Part shown: positions 27,795-36,196 of the stretch, one piece after another
Layout of the letters: the number at the start of each line of letters is the position of its first letter
How positions within the stretch are numbered: the stretch's first letter is position 1
The notes under the pieces: generated by a model
The model's database searches: none
Told to the model about the DNA's origin: nothing
What the model saw: the letters and a program-made list of their open reading frames with translations, nothing else
Position numbers and translations under genes: made by a program
Source: Fulvitalea axinellae
GTDB taxonomy: Bacteria > Bacteroidota > Bacteroidia > Cytophagales > Cyclobacteriaceae
Direction: 5' to 3'
Length of the DNA: 64,000 bases
NCBI RefSeq assembly: GCF_036492835.1
Contig: NZ_AP025319.1
Span: 62,001 to 126,000 of the forward strand

Positions 27795-29029
27795 GACTGC
27801 TCGGATAATTTTCTATGGGCAGGGAACTAGGCCTTTTACAGAAAACGTAAATAACTGACGCGAGCGCCCCGCCCATACCCATCAGCGATGGAGCCTCCGG
27901 CTCCTCCCGCTGACTTTCAATTACCCCAACATTTTTAAAGAGAGAAAAGAGATGGCCAATAAAACAGTTCTGGCTTTTGCCTTAATCATAATCAGTGTTT
28001 TTGGATTTCAATTCGCCCAAGCGCAACAGCAGATTGAAATAAACTTAGAAAACGCGCCAAAGGGATATTTCACGCTAAGCCTGCTACAGGGCGCGGAACG
28101 GATTTCCGTGGACAGCGCGAAAACCATAAACGGAAAGTTGGTACTGAAAGGCCGTTACGATTCAGGGCTTTACGCTTTGATCAAAAACGGCAAAGGATTC
28201 TCGTTTATCGTAAACGAAAACAAAATCCGCCTCCAAGCCGATTGGAATGCGGGAGCCGGAAGCCTTAAAGTTCTAGAATCCGAAGAAAACCGCTGGTGGA
28301 CCGAATACCTGATGAGGCGCAATATCACTTACGGAAAACTAAACGTGATTCAGCCCGTAACCATGGCCTACGATCGAGATTCGGAGTTTTATCGCCAAGC
28401 CACCAAAGAGTTTTACACGGTACAGGGCGGTTTGCGGACTTTCGTCTCCAAAATTCCCAGACAGACACTCGCATCGCTTTTCGCCCGGGCCGACCTTAGG
28501 CCTAGGTTGGCGCACAATATGAGCTTTTCGGAACAACGGCTATCCATGAAAAAAAACTGGTTTGCCAATGTGGACTGGACTGACAGCCGGCTCTTGAACT
28601 CCGATATCCTGACAAACAAGATCAACGATTTTATGTCTATCTGCGCCGGGCGTGGAGCTAGCCGGCCGGAAGTGGAACGAGGGATGAAAGAAGGCGTGGA
28701 TATTCTGCTTTCCGCTACCCAAGCTAATCCGCAGATACACGAATACGCGCTTTCCCTTTTGGTGAAAAAACTGGAAACATACGGAATACGTAATCCTGCA
28801 TATAGCCACAAACTACGCCACCCCTACCGGAACTTGCGGACACGAGGGCCAAGAGCCGGAAATAATGGCCAGACTCAAAAGATACGACGCCTTAAGGGTT
28901 GGAAAAAAAGCTTCGCCCATCAGCGGTTTCGATTTGCAGGGCAATGAATCCGACATTCTAGGCGATCTTACTGACAAAAACCTGTTGGTATTCTGGTCCA
29001 GCGACTGCGGACATTGCCGCGATAAGTAG

Positions 29030-29782
29030 TCATTCAAAATTAATTCGATACTTTGTCCCAATCCCTCTAATGACATCATCGATGGCTTTTGTCAGCTCTT
29101 CTATTGAATCAAAATAGTTCGGCTTTGAAAGCCATCGATGCTTGAATTCGAGCCAAAGCCTCTCGATGAAATTTAGCTCGGGAGAATATGCCGGTATAAA
29201 CTGAAGGAACAAGCCTTTGCCTGCCCATTCAACCATTTTCTCTCTGACGGATATCGCTTTGTGGATGCTTGCATTATCGATTAGGACAACTGTTTTCTTT
29301 TCTATTTGATCGACAAAATCATTAATGCATGCGACGGTGGTTTCAGCCGTTGCCGCGCCGTCAACTCTGAATCCGTGGAAATCGCATTTCCGATTCACAA
29401 AACCGACAACCGTATGGTTGCTGCTGGGCATACTGGATAGTCGGTGCGTTTTTCCAACCTTTTGCCATCCATAAGGAACGACCGGTGACAGGTTCACTCC
29501 CATTTCGTCAAACGAATACAAATCTATTTCACCTTCATCTTCCATCTTCTTAAGCTCCTGTATCTCCGTTTTAAAGAAATCAGACAGCACCTTGTCCCGT
29601 TTGTGGGAACAGCTGACCCGCATTCTTTTGTAGCTGTACCCGGCAAACCTTAATAATCGGGACAGGACCGCGCGGGACGCGGTAACGGAACAGTTCTCTT
29701 GAGCCCATTGCACCACTTGACAAAGGCTTCGTGGGGCGTTCTTATCCACATACTCAAATTTTTTTGGAGTTATCCTCCCCAA
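29030..29782 (-). CDS. IS630 transposase, catalytic part (orfB)
   Basis: The 250-residue frame opens with a TTG and holds the DDE catalytic domain: YSFDEMG (first Asp), VLIDNASIH (second Asp), and SPELNFIERLW (Glu), as in IS630 enzymes. It overlaps orfA by 29 nt around a run of seven A, where a +1/-2 shift or transcript slippage would fuse the two frames into one transposase of about 340 residues. The stop lies within the left inverted repeat. Confidence 0.85.
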   Translation of the reverse strand: MGRITPKKFEYVDKNAPRSLCQVVQWAQENCSVTASRAVLSRLLRFAGYSYKRMRVSCSHKRDKVLSDFFKTEIQELKKMEDEGEIDLYSFDEMGVNLSPVVPYGWQKVGKTHRLSSMPSSNHTVVGFVNRKCDFHGFRVDGAATAETTVACINDFVDQIEKKTVVLIDNASIHKAISVREKMVEWAGKGLFLQFIPAYSPELNFIERLWLEFKHRWLSKPNYFDSIEELTKAIDDVIRGIGTKYRINFE

Positions 29783-30029
29783 TTATAGGTTTCCGCCCAC
29801 GCCCAGGAAGGTCTTTAAGGTCCCAGTCTTCATTCTCCTCAATTTGATCGAACCAAGATGATACGGTTTCCGTTGTGACACTCAACAGATCGCTGATCTG
29901 GGATCGTTGATACCCCTTGGCACTAAAAAGCATGGCTTGGGCTCTTTGCCTTACCCGATAATTCTCACTCTTTCTGACAAGAGTTTCTAAACGGTTGACG
30001 GTCGATGATGATAGGTTCAAAAAACGCAT
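29754..30029 (-). CDS. IS630 transposase, helix-turn-helix part (orfA)
   Basis: About 91 residues from the ATG at 30029. The helix-turn-helix block GYQRSQISDLLSVTTETVSSWF is the DNA-binding N-terminus of IS630 transposases, ending in a basic GRGRKP linker. It runs into orfB through the A7 run at the overlap. Confidence 0.8.
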   Translation of the reverse strand: MRFLNLSSSTVNRLETLVRKSENYRVRQRAQAMLFSAKGYQRSQISDLLSVTTETVSSWFDQIEENEDWDLKDLPGRGRKPIIGEDNSKKI

Positions 30030-30380
30030 GACCAAATTTACAGATTTAATAATTTACGTGGGCATACGAAGCTAAACTCGAATTATTTTTGGAGGGGTAC
30101 TTATGATGCCTCAGCTCAACGAATGGTATAAATCGGCGAAGCGGGAAGGCTGGACGCTCTCGGCGGTGAGCCTTGACACCGATTTGGGGAAACTCAAAAA
30201 TACCGCGGACGAACTGGCTCCGGATATTCCCGTTTATTCCGATTTTGAAGGGTGGAAAGGGCCCGCGGCCGTAAGCTACAATGTAAACGCCACTCCGGCG
30301 CTCTTTGTCTTGGACAAAAACCTAACGATTATCGGCAAACCAAACCGACTACCGAATCCATAAATCCTGACTTTTCAACT

Positions 30381-30423
30381 AAAAAAAGCCGGAACAAAGG
30401 ACCAAACTTCCTCTGACCGGCTT
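30381..30423 (-). terminator. Terminator of the GH43-like gene
   Basis: Arms AAGCCGG (30386-30392) and CCGGCTT (30417-30423) with a T tract on the minus strand. It lies immediately after the stop at 30426. Confidence 0.65.
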
Positions 30424-30425
30424 CC

Positions 30426-31373
30426 TCATTTAGCTAAAATATTCTCTTGCAGACCGTCATTCCAATTCAGCGGAGCGATCTTCAGATCGTCGGCCTGAAT
30501 GCCTGAAGACAAAGTCAGGTACCATTTGCCGTCGATATCCTGTACCACCTCGGCGGCGTGCCAAGGGTCAATGCGTTTTACCTTATCCTTCACTTCCCAA
30601 CGGAACGGGCTCTGGCTCCGGAAAATGTCTTCGCCGCCAACGGGCCAAGGGCGCGCCGAGAGAAACAGATAAAAGTCATCGCCTCGCTTCACCACAAACG
30701 GCGACTCCACGCCCGGCGATTCGGTGTTCTCATCAAAACAGATTTTCATATCGGACCAATTATCCAGATCCTTACTCGTGCTATAGCCAACCACCCAATG
30801 CTTGGCGTCTTTCAACACGCTGTAATACATGATCCATTGGTTGCGGTCCTCGTCACGAAAAACCATCGGGTCTTTGTTTTTCAAATTGTCGGAAAACTCG
30901 TTCGACAAAGCCAAAACCGGCCCTTCGGATTTGCTCCAAGTGTAAAGGTCTTTAGACGTTACGTGATGGATTTCCCTTGGCGTACCGATTTTGGTATAGT
31001 ACATATGGTACAAATCGCCATTACGGATAATATGCGGCGCCCAAATCTCCGCCCCGCCATCCGAAAACGGCTCCAGCTTCGTCCAGCCTTCTTGCGTCAA
31101 AGAATCGGCCACCAAGTGGATAAACTCGCTTTGCGGATAGGCTATTCCGTAAAGGTGCCACTTCTTTTCCTCCGGGCTATAGATAACCGAGTGGTCGTTG
31201 AGATACGGCGTACGATACAAGGCCACAGTATCACCAACCGTAATAACTTTACTCGGGGCGGGCATCTCCGCCTGCTTTTCCGCAACGGTCCCCTCTCCCG
31301 ACTTTAACCATGCGAACAATCCACCGGCTACTAACGCCGCCGCAAATAGGATAAATAGTGTTTGCTTCTTCAT
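30426..31373 (-). CDS. Family-43-like glycoside hydrolase (five-bladed propeller), membrane-anchored or secreted
   Basis: I chose the ATG at 31373 (MKKQTLFILFAAALVAGGLF), which begins a signal/anchor; the longer reading adds a basic leader. Propeller-blade motifs follow: LNDHSVIYSPEEKKWHLYG, IWAPHIIRNGDLYHMYYT, NKDPMVFRDEDRNQWIMYYS, GVESPFVVKRGDDFYLFLS and PWHAAEVVQDIDGKWYL. These fit GH43/GH32-type enzymes with acidic residues at the blade starts (D, D, E). Substrate is unknown, plausibly an arabino- or xylo-type side chain. It is monocistronic. Confidence 0.8.
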   Translation of the reverse strand: MKKQTLFILFAAALVAGGLFAWLKSGEGTVAEKQAEMPAPSKVITVGDTVALYRTPYLNDHSVIYSPEEKKWHLYGIAYPQSEFIHLVADSLTQEGWTKLEPFSDGGAEIWAPHIIRNGDLYHMYYTKIGTPREIHHVTSKDLYTWSKSEGPVLALSNEFSDNLKNKDPMVFRDEDRNQWIMYYSVLKDAKHWVVGYSTSKDLDNWSDMKICFDENTESPGVESPFVVKRGDDFYLFLSARPWPVGGEDIFRSQSPFRWEVKDKVKRIDPWHAAEVVQDIDGKWYLTLSSGIQADDLKIAPLNWNDGLQENILAK

Positions 31374-31683
31374 AAAAATAAAAAGGTACAGTTTTAAAGT
31401 AGATGACCGCTTTTTGGCAATGCAGTTTCTATTTGAAAACAACAGCACAAAACAATCACCTTTCGCCTATCGCCATACAAATAAAACGTTTAAGCGATGA
31501 GCCAAAGGTAATGTTGCCCGATAAAAAGGGTTAGCCCAAAACACATATGTTCGGACAAATAGACAATATTAAGCGTAACGAAGGCAAACGCAGGATTAAC
31601 GTAAAGAAATTAACCTTTTATCTAACACTGGATAAATGACAGCCTTGCCAAACTTCCACTTCATCATCTTACGTCAAACCCAA

Positions 31684-31713
31684 ACAAAAACCCCTGACAA
31701 ACGCCAGGGGTTT
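31684..31713 (-). terminator. Terminator of the DEAD-box helicase gene
   Basis: Perfect 9-bp stem AAACCCCTG (31688-31696) / CAGGGGTTT (31705-31713), T-rich on the minus strand. The rest of the 31374-31748 gap has no further supported feature. Confidence 0.8.
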
Positions 31714-31748
31714 CAATCAACATATCGTCACGTCCGCTACAGCGGAGC

Positions 31749-33011
31749 TTATTTTTTCTTCTTGCGTTTCTTTTTCTTCTTGCCTTCCGTTTTGGCTTGC
31801 TTCTCCATTTTCTCCTGCTCGCGCATCAACGCTTTCCAGTCGTTTGGTTTTTCTTCGGAGAAATCCAGAGTGGCGCCGTAATCGTCTTTTTTGATCTCCA
31901 GCTCTTTCACCGGATTCCTCAAAAACGACTCGATGATCTTGAGCGTCGGCTTTTCCTCTTCGCTACAAAACGAAACGGCCAAACCTTTTTCCTTGCCCCT
32001 TCCCGTACGTCCTACGCGGTGCACGTAGTTTTCCGGCTCTTCGGGCAAATCGTAATTGACCACATACTCCACTCCCGGAATATCAATTCCCCTGGCCGAA
32101 ACGTCCGTCGCGATCAAAACCTTGTTCTCGCCGGAGCGGAACTTTTTCATCGTCTCGAAACGTTCTTCCTGGTCTTTGCCCCCGTGAATAGTCATGGCCT
32201 CGATGCCTACACGGCCCATCGCCTTGAGTACTCGCTCGGCCCGCACTTTGGTACGCACAAACACGAGAATCTTGCGATCGGGATTTTCACGAACCAGCCT
32301 TTCGAGGAAAAAACGCTTGTCGTCCATCTCGATAAAAGCCACCGAATGGGAAATATTCCGTGCTACGGGATCTTTCGGGGAAATCTGGATCCGGACAGGC
32401 TTATACACGATCGAATAAGCCAACTCCTTGATTGTTTCGTTGATTGTGGCCGAATAGAAAAGTGTCTGCCTCTTCTTCGGAATATGGCGGATCACGTCCT
32501 TTATATCCTTGATAAAACCGAGAGCCAACATATGGTCGGCCTCGTCAAGAATCAAGGTGTCCACGCGGTGCAAATCCAAATGCTTTTGGCTGATCAAATC
32601 GAACATCCTGCCCGGCGTGGTCACCAAAATGTCCACACCCTTCTGCAATTTGACGATCTGTTTTTCCTGCTCCACACCGCCGTGCAGGCAAAAAGTATTT
32701 ACGAGTGTTCCCCTCGAAAGCTCCTCGAACACGCCGGTAATCTGCATGGCCAACTCGCGGGTCGGTACCATTACCAAGCACTTGATGCCGTCTTTTCTGG
32801 TTTGCCTTTCCTTCTTGTACTGCAACTTGTCAATAACGGGAATGGCGAACGCCGCGGTCTTGCCGGTACCGGTCTGCGCAATGGCCAGCACGTCGTCGCC
32901 GTCAAGCACGGGCGGAATCGACTTGTACTGAATGTCCGTGGGTTTTCTAAAGCCGAGTCTTCTCAGGTTGTCTGTCAGCTCGGAACACAATCTATAATCT
33001 TCGAATTTCAT
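31749..33011 (-). CDS. DEAD-box ATP-dependent RNA helicase (RhlE-like)
   Basis: I chose the ATG at 33011 (MKFEDYRLCSEL), because it sits at the usual distance before the Q motif; the longer reading adds 20 unrelated residues. The helicase motifs run in order: GFRKPTDIQ, AQTGTGKT (Walker A), PTRELA, TPGR, DEAD, SAT, ARGIDIPGVEYVVNYD and HRVGRTGR. The C-terminus ends in a long Lys/Arg tail typical of RNA-binding tails in RhlE-type proteins. About 420 residues, normal for the family. The likely role is RNA remodelling in ribosome assembly or cold response. Confidence 0.93.
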   Translation of the reverse strand: MKFEDYRLCSELTDNLRRLGFRKPTDIQYKSIPPVLDGDDVLAIAQTGTGKTAAFAIPVIDKLQYKKERQTRKDGIKCLVMVPTRELAMQITGVFEELSRGTLVNTFCLHGGVEQEKQIVKLQKGVDILVTTPGRMFDLISQKHLDLHRVDTLILDEADHMLALGFIKDIKDVIRHIPKKRQTLFYSATINETIKELAYSIVYKPVRIQISPKDPVARNISHSVAFIEMDDKRFFLERLVRENPDRKILVFVRTKVRAERVLKAMGRVGIEAMTIHGGKDQEERFETMKKFRSGENKVLIATDVSARGIDIPGVEYVVNYDLPEEPENYVHRVGRTGRGKEKGLAVSFCSEEEKPTLKIIESFLRNPVKELEIKKDDYGATLDFSEEKPNDWKALMREQEKMEKQAKTEGKKKKKRKKKK

Positions 33012-33264
33012 ACGGAAATTTTCTGCTTGTTTACGGAAGACACCTCCGCAGAGGCTCCCGCCAATGCGCAAAGATACGGCTATTCCCTCTTCGCCACCAC
33101 AAATCGGCCGAAAATGCCACTTGTCTGACCGTTTGCGACCAGCCTTTCCGGTTTTGTCACCTATCCGGGATAAACTTTCAGATGAAAACGAAACCGGCTT
33201 ATCATTGTCCTTTAGGCTAACCTTTGCGGTAAGCTACTGTTTCCCGTTGCAAAGCCGAAGGGTT

Positions 33265-35124
33265 ATGTTTAGAAGGGGAAGCAGGGACAAAGAAAGAAGC
33301 GGAAGCGGCGCCGGAAGCGAAGGCGAGGCCAAAATGCCCCCGACCGGACTATTGCCCAGCCGCACCGCCTTCGACACCTCCCTTTTGACCGAACAAGAAA
33401 AAACAGAAGAAGAATACGAAGACATTTCCGCAAGCTCCGTCGGCACTGTGGCACCGGCCAAGGAACGAGGATGGTTTATGAGAAACCTCGCCGCTTTGTG
33501 GGAAAAAAAGGAGACCCCCAGTCCAAAAGTCATCGGCGAAGCGGACTCTTTGGGCCTTCCGCCCGAACACAAAAAAGATCTGGCGAGCGCCCACCCGGAA
33601 ATTGTCGATATCAGGGGAATGCTGGAACGGTACGCATTAATAGACGAGCAGATGGATCCGGCTACGGAACCTCCCAAACTGAAGGTCCCCTACCCTGAGT
33701 TGGCCGAATTCTGTTTGGCCAATGTCCCTCATTTCAGGCTCGAGCGCTTTTACGCGATGTTCCGCAATACGGGTGGCGAAACCGCTCAGATGCCCAATCC
33801 CTTTGGTACCGGCGTAGAGGAAGTGGACTTCGAAGAGCCCGAAGGCGACATCACTCCCGAAATGATCCGGGAATCTTTGTTACACGGCCTTTTGTCCGGC
33901 GCCTTCGAAAAGGCCCAAGCGGACTGGGAAGCGAAAGCCACAAAAGCCGAGAGTGACTACGGCGAATCAGATTTTTCTCCGGAATGGAAACAGAGTGATC
34001 TTGATATAGAAGACCTAGAGGAAGGCACCGCCGACGGCGAAGCTTCGCTAAGCCTCCGACGTTTCCACTCCGTAATGCGCCATATGAAAGACGAAAGGGC
34101 CAAATGGGGACCGGAAAAAGACGTTTTCCACGAGGCCATGATCCAGAAAATAGTGGACTACCGCAATGCATTAGTCAAGAATATGGATTTGGAAAAAGCG
34201 TACTATTCCACTGTGCAACCCCATATGCGTGGCGTCAAGCTGGGAAGCGGGACCGGAACGCCATCGGATTCTACACAAGATTGGGAAGGGGTTATTGACC
34301 CGGAAATACTCGATATGTCCGAGGGCACGCCGGAGGTTTCCCATAAGGAAATGGAATCCATACTTTCCCGCAACCCCGCGATAGCCGTCGGGATTTTGCA
34401 AGAGGAGATCGAACACCTGAACGGCGTGGTGGAAAAAGGAAAAGCCTTGGTGGAAGCAAGGGACGAGGAACTGGGCATACCGGCGCTAAAACAAAAACTG
34501 GAGGAACTGAAGCGGGAAATCCAAGAAATGGAAAGGCGGATAGAAGAGCTCAAGGGAATGGAAGGCGTAGAGGACGCGGAATTGTCGGGCGTTTCGCCGG
34601 ATAGTCTGGATTGGGTGAGCAACCAACAGGAGAAAGAACAGCTTGCCGGAAAAATGGATAATATTTCGGAGCTCAGAAAGCTCAGGACCGACGCCCTGCC
34701 AAACGCCCGGATGGACAAAGACGACTTGGAAGAACGGCTACACGACCTGTGCGACCACAAAAAACGCAATGCCGTAAACGCTTTGGTATCGCAGATCGCC
34801 AAACTTAGCTTGGCCGTTTCCGGATTTACGCCACAACGCACCATAATATTGGAAAACCCAGACCCTACAACCGGAAGCTACAGCAGAGTGAACACTTGGC
34901 TTGACGAATACAGATACGACCACAAAACCGCAGCCGTAGACGAAATAGTGGCCAAAGCGTCCGATTGGCGCAGGACACACAATTACCAAAAAGACGAAGA
35001 CCCGATAACCGCCCAAACCCGTAAAGCCCTACAGGAGCTGATGCGCAAAGCCCAAGAAGAAAAAAGCCGATTGGAGACGGAAAAAAAGGAGCTGTTCAAT
35101 GGACCAAAGATCCGAGAACACTAA
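33265..35124 (+). CDS. Large coiled-coil cytosolic protein of unknown function
   Basis: I chose the ATG at 33265 (MFRRGSRDKERSGSG); the open frame upstream overlaps the helicase promoter region. About 619 residues with no signal peptide, acidic, with a strong coiled coil near 400-460 (EKGKALVEARDEELGI, KQKLEELKREIQEMER) and another at the C-terminus. I recognise no family. The basic, Ser/Gly-rich N-terminus resembles that of the protein at 19425-21935, so both could be cargo of the same delivery or assembly system. The two proteins show no other similarity that I could see. Confidence 0.5.
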   Translation: MFRRGSRDKERSGSGAGSEGEAKMPPTGLLPSRTAFDTSLLTEQEKTEEEYEDISASSVGTVAPAKERGWFMRNLAALWEKKETPSPKVIGEADSLGLPPEHKKDLASAHPEIVDIRGMLERYALIDEQMDPATEPPKLKVPYPELAEFCLANVPHFRLERFYAMFRNTGGETAQMPNPFGTGVEEVDFEEPEGDITPEMIRESLLHGLLSGAFEKAQADWEAKATKAESDYGESDFSPEWKQSDLDIEDLEEGTADGEASLSLRRFHSVMRHMKDERAKWGPEKDVFHEAMIQKIVDYRNALVKNMDLEKAYYSTVQPHMRGVKLGSGTGTPSDSTQDWEGVIDPEILDMSEGTPEVSHKEMESILSRNPAIAVGILQEEIEHLNGVVEKGKALVEARDEELGIPALKQKLEELKREIQEMERRIEELKGMEGVEDAELSGVSPDSLDWVSNQQEKEQLAGKMDNISELRKLRTDALPNARMDKDDLEERLHDLCDHKKRNAVNALVSQIAKLSLAVSGFTPQRTIILENPDPTTGSYSRVNTWLDEYRYDHKTAAVDEIVAKASDWRRTHNYQKDEDPITAQTRKALQELMRKAQEEKSRLETEKKELFNGPKIREH

Positions 35125-35245
35125 ATTGTACTTCAAGATAATTCCCGGTAAGTACATCCAGTAATGCGGTTGATATTTTGAAAGAGTGATGTCCGAAATA
35201 TCATCGCTATTGGATTATAGATTTTTAAATCGTCTATGGGCAATC

Positions 35246-35274
35246 TCTCTATTCTTTACTTTGTACTATTTTAA
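35246..35274. repeat. Heptad array before the MscS gene
   Basis: On the minus strand it reads in 7-bp units related to GTACAAA and GTAAAGA, the same units as in 27767-27794. Confidence 0.45.
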
Positions 35275-35291
35275 CAGTTTTTGAAACACAC

Positions 35292-36155
35292 ATGTACGAC
35301 AGCATCACGAATCCTCTTCTGCGTTACGCGGCCATCATTGGTCCCACGGTTCTCATTGTTATCCTACTATCAATTCTGGTCAGGAAAGCGCTAACGGTAA
35401 TAATCGAACGCAACAGCGACAAGATCGGAGTTGATTCCACAGGATTCGTATTTATCAAAAATTCCATAAGCTTTATCCTGATGGCTCTCGGGCTGTTCTG
35501 GATATTTTACAATATTCCTTATTTCAAGTCCCTCGGAAATACGCTTTTTGCCAGTGTCGGAGTGTTTGCCGCCATCGTCGGTTTCGCATCCCAAAAAGCG
35601 TTTTCCAATATCGTTGGTGGGCTTTTTATCCTGATATTCAAACCCTTCAAAGTGAGCGACAGCATAGAGCTGAGCAATACCAGACAAGGAGTGGTCGAGG
35701 AGATCACGTTGCGCCATACCATTATCAAGGATTATGAAAACCGCCGGGTAGTGATACCGAACAGCGTAATCAGTGAGGAAACGATAATCAACAGCGATAT
35801 CACCGACAACAAAGTCCGCAAATATATCGAAGTCGGGATTTCCTACGAATCGGACGTGGACTTGGCTTTCGGGATATTGGCCAAAGCCGTGGAAGAGCAT
35901 CCGTTTTTTATCGATAACCGGACACGAAAGGAAAAACACAACGGCCAGCATCCCGTCACCGTCCGCCTAATCAGCTTGGGCGATTTCGCCGTAACGATCC
36001 GCGCCTACGCTTGGGCCAAAAACTTCGACGAGGCTTTCGTTATGAAATGCGACGTACTCAAAACGGTAAAAGCGGAATTCACCAAACAAGGAGTCGAGAT
36101 TCCCTATCCTCACCGGACTATTGTGTATAAAAACCAAACCGACGCATTCAGCTAA
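35292..36155 (+). CDS. Small-conductance mechanosensitive channel (MscS family)
   Basis: A 287-residue protein with three membrane helices (about 12-32, 55-75 and 83-105). The pore helix region SVGVFAAIVGFASQKAFSNIVGG is the MscS TM3 signature, and it is followed by the beta domain (VSDSIELSNTRQGVVEEITLRHT) and the C-terminal alpha/beta domain. It opens on membrane tension to relieve osmotic downshock. Length matches the core family. It is convergent with the dehydrogenase gene and shares its terminator. Confidence 0.9.
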   Translation: MYDSITNPLLRYAAIIGPTVLIVILLSILVRKALTVIIERNSDKIGVDSTGFVFIKNSISFILMALGLFWIFYNIPYFKSLGNTLFASVGVFAAIVGFASQKAFSNIVGGLFILIFKPFKVSDSIELSNTRQGVVEEITLRHTIIKDYENRRVVIPNSVISEETIINSDITDNKVRKYIEVGISYESDVDLAFGILAKAVEEHPFFIDNRTRKEKHNGQHPVTVRLISLGDFAVTIRAYAWAKNFDEAFVMKCDVLKTVKAEFTKQGVEIPYPHRTIVYKNQTDAFS

Positions 36156-36160
36156 ACATT

Positions 36161-36193
36161 AAACCGATTCGAGCGCAACGCTCAAATCGGTTT
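36161..36193. terminator. Bidirectional terminator between convergent genes
   Basis: AAACCGATT (36161-36169) and GAGCG pair with CGCTC and AATCGGTTT (36185-36193) around a CAA loop, with one C/A mismatch. T or A runs flank both sides. It separates the MscS gene and the dehydrogenase gene. Confidence 0.85.
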
Positions 36194-36196
36194 ATC

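Larger units (their letters stand above)
29025..30101 (-). mobile_element. IS630-family insertion sequence, 1077 bp, TA target duplication
   Basis: The element is flanked by TA at 29023-29024 and 30102-30103. The terminal inverted repeats begin AGTA and match at about 19 of 24 positions (both end in TAATTCGA). It carries two overlapping transposase frames on the minus strand. Insertion into a TA dinucleotide and the DDE protein are hallmarks of IS630/Tc1-mariner. Confidence 0.9.
27952..30363 (+). pseudogene. TlpA-like thioredoxin-fold protein, broken by a frameshift and an IS630-type insertion
   Basis: The gene starts at 27952 with a signal peptide ending AQAQ and an N-terminal domain like DUF4369/DUF5106-type TlpA proteins. 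Near 28783 a 1-nt change shifts frame; in the new frame the sequence continues EYVILHIATNYATPTG ... ISGFDLQG ... LLVFWSSDCGHCRD, the active-site CxxC of a TlpA disulfide reductase. The insertion sequence interrupts right after this site at 29023. After it, 30106-30363 encodes MPQLNEWYKSAKREGW ... YNVNATPALFVLDKN, the rest of the thioredoxin fold. Removing the insert and one TA restores CRD-MMPQ in frame. The protein would have been a periplasmic thiol-disulfide reductase. Confidence 0.85.

Noticed and set aside
31797-33128. Plus-strand open frame of 443 codons opposite the helicase
   Set aside because: The DEAD-box helicase on the minus strand has every motif; the opposite frame is a shadow caused by GC-biased codons.
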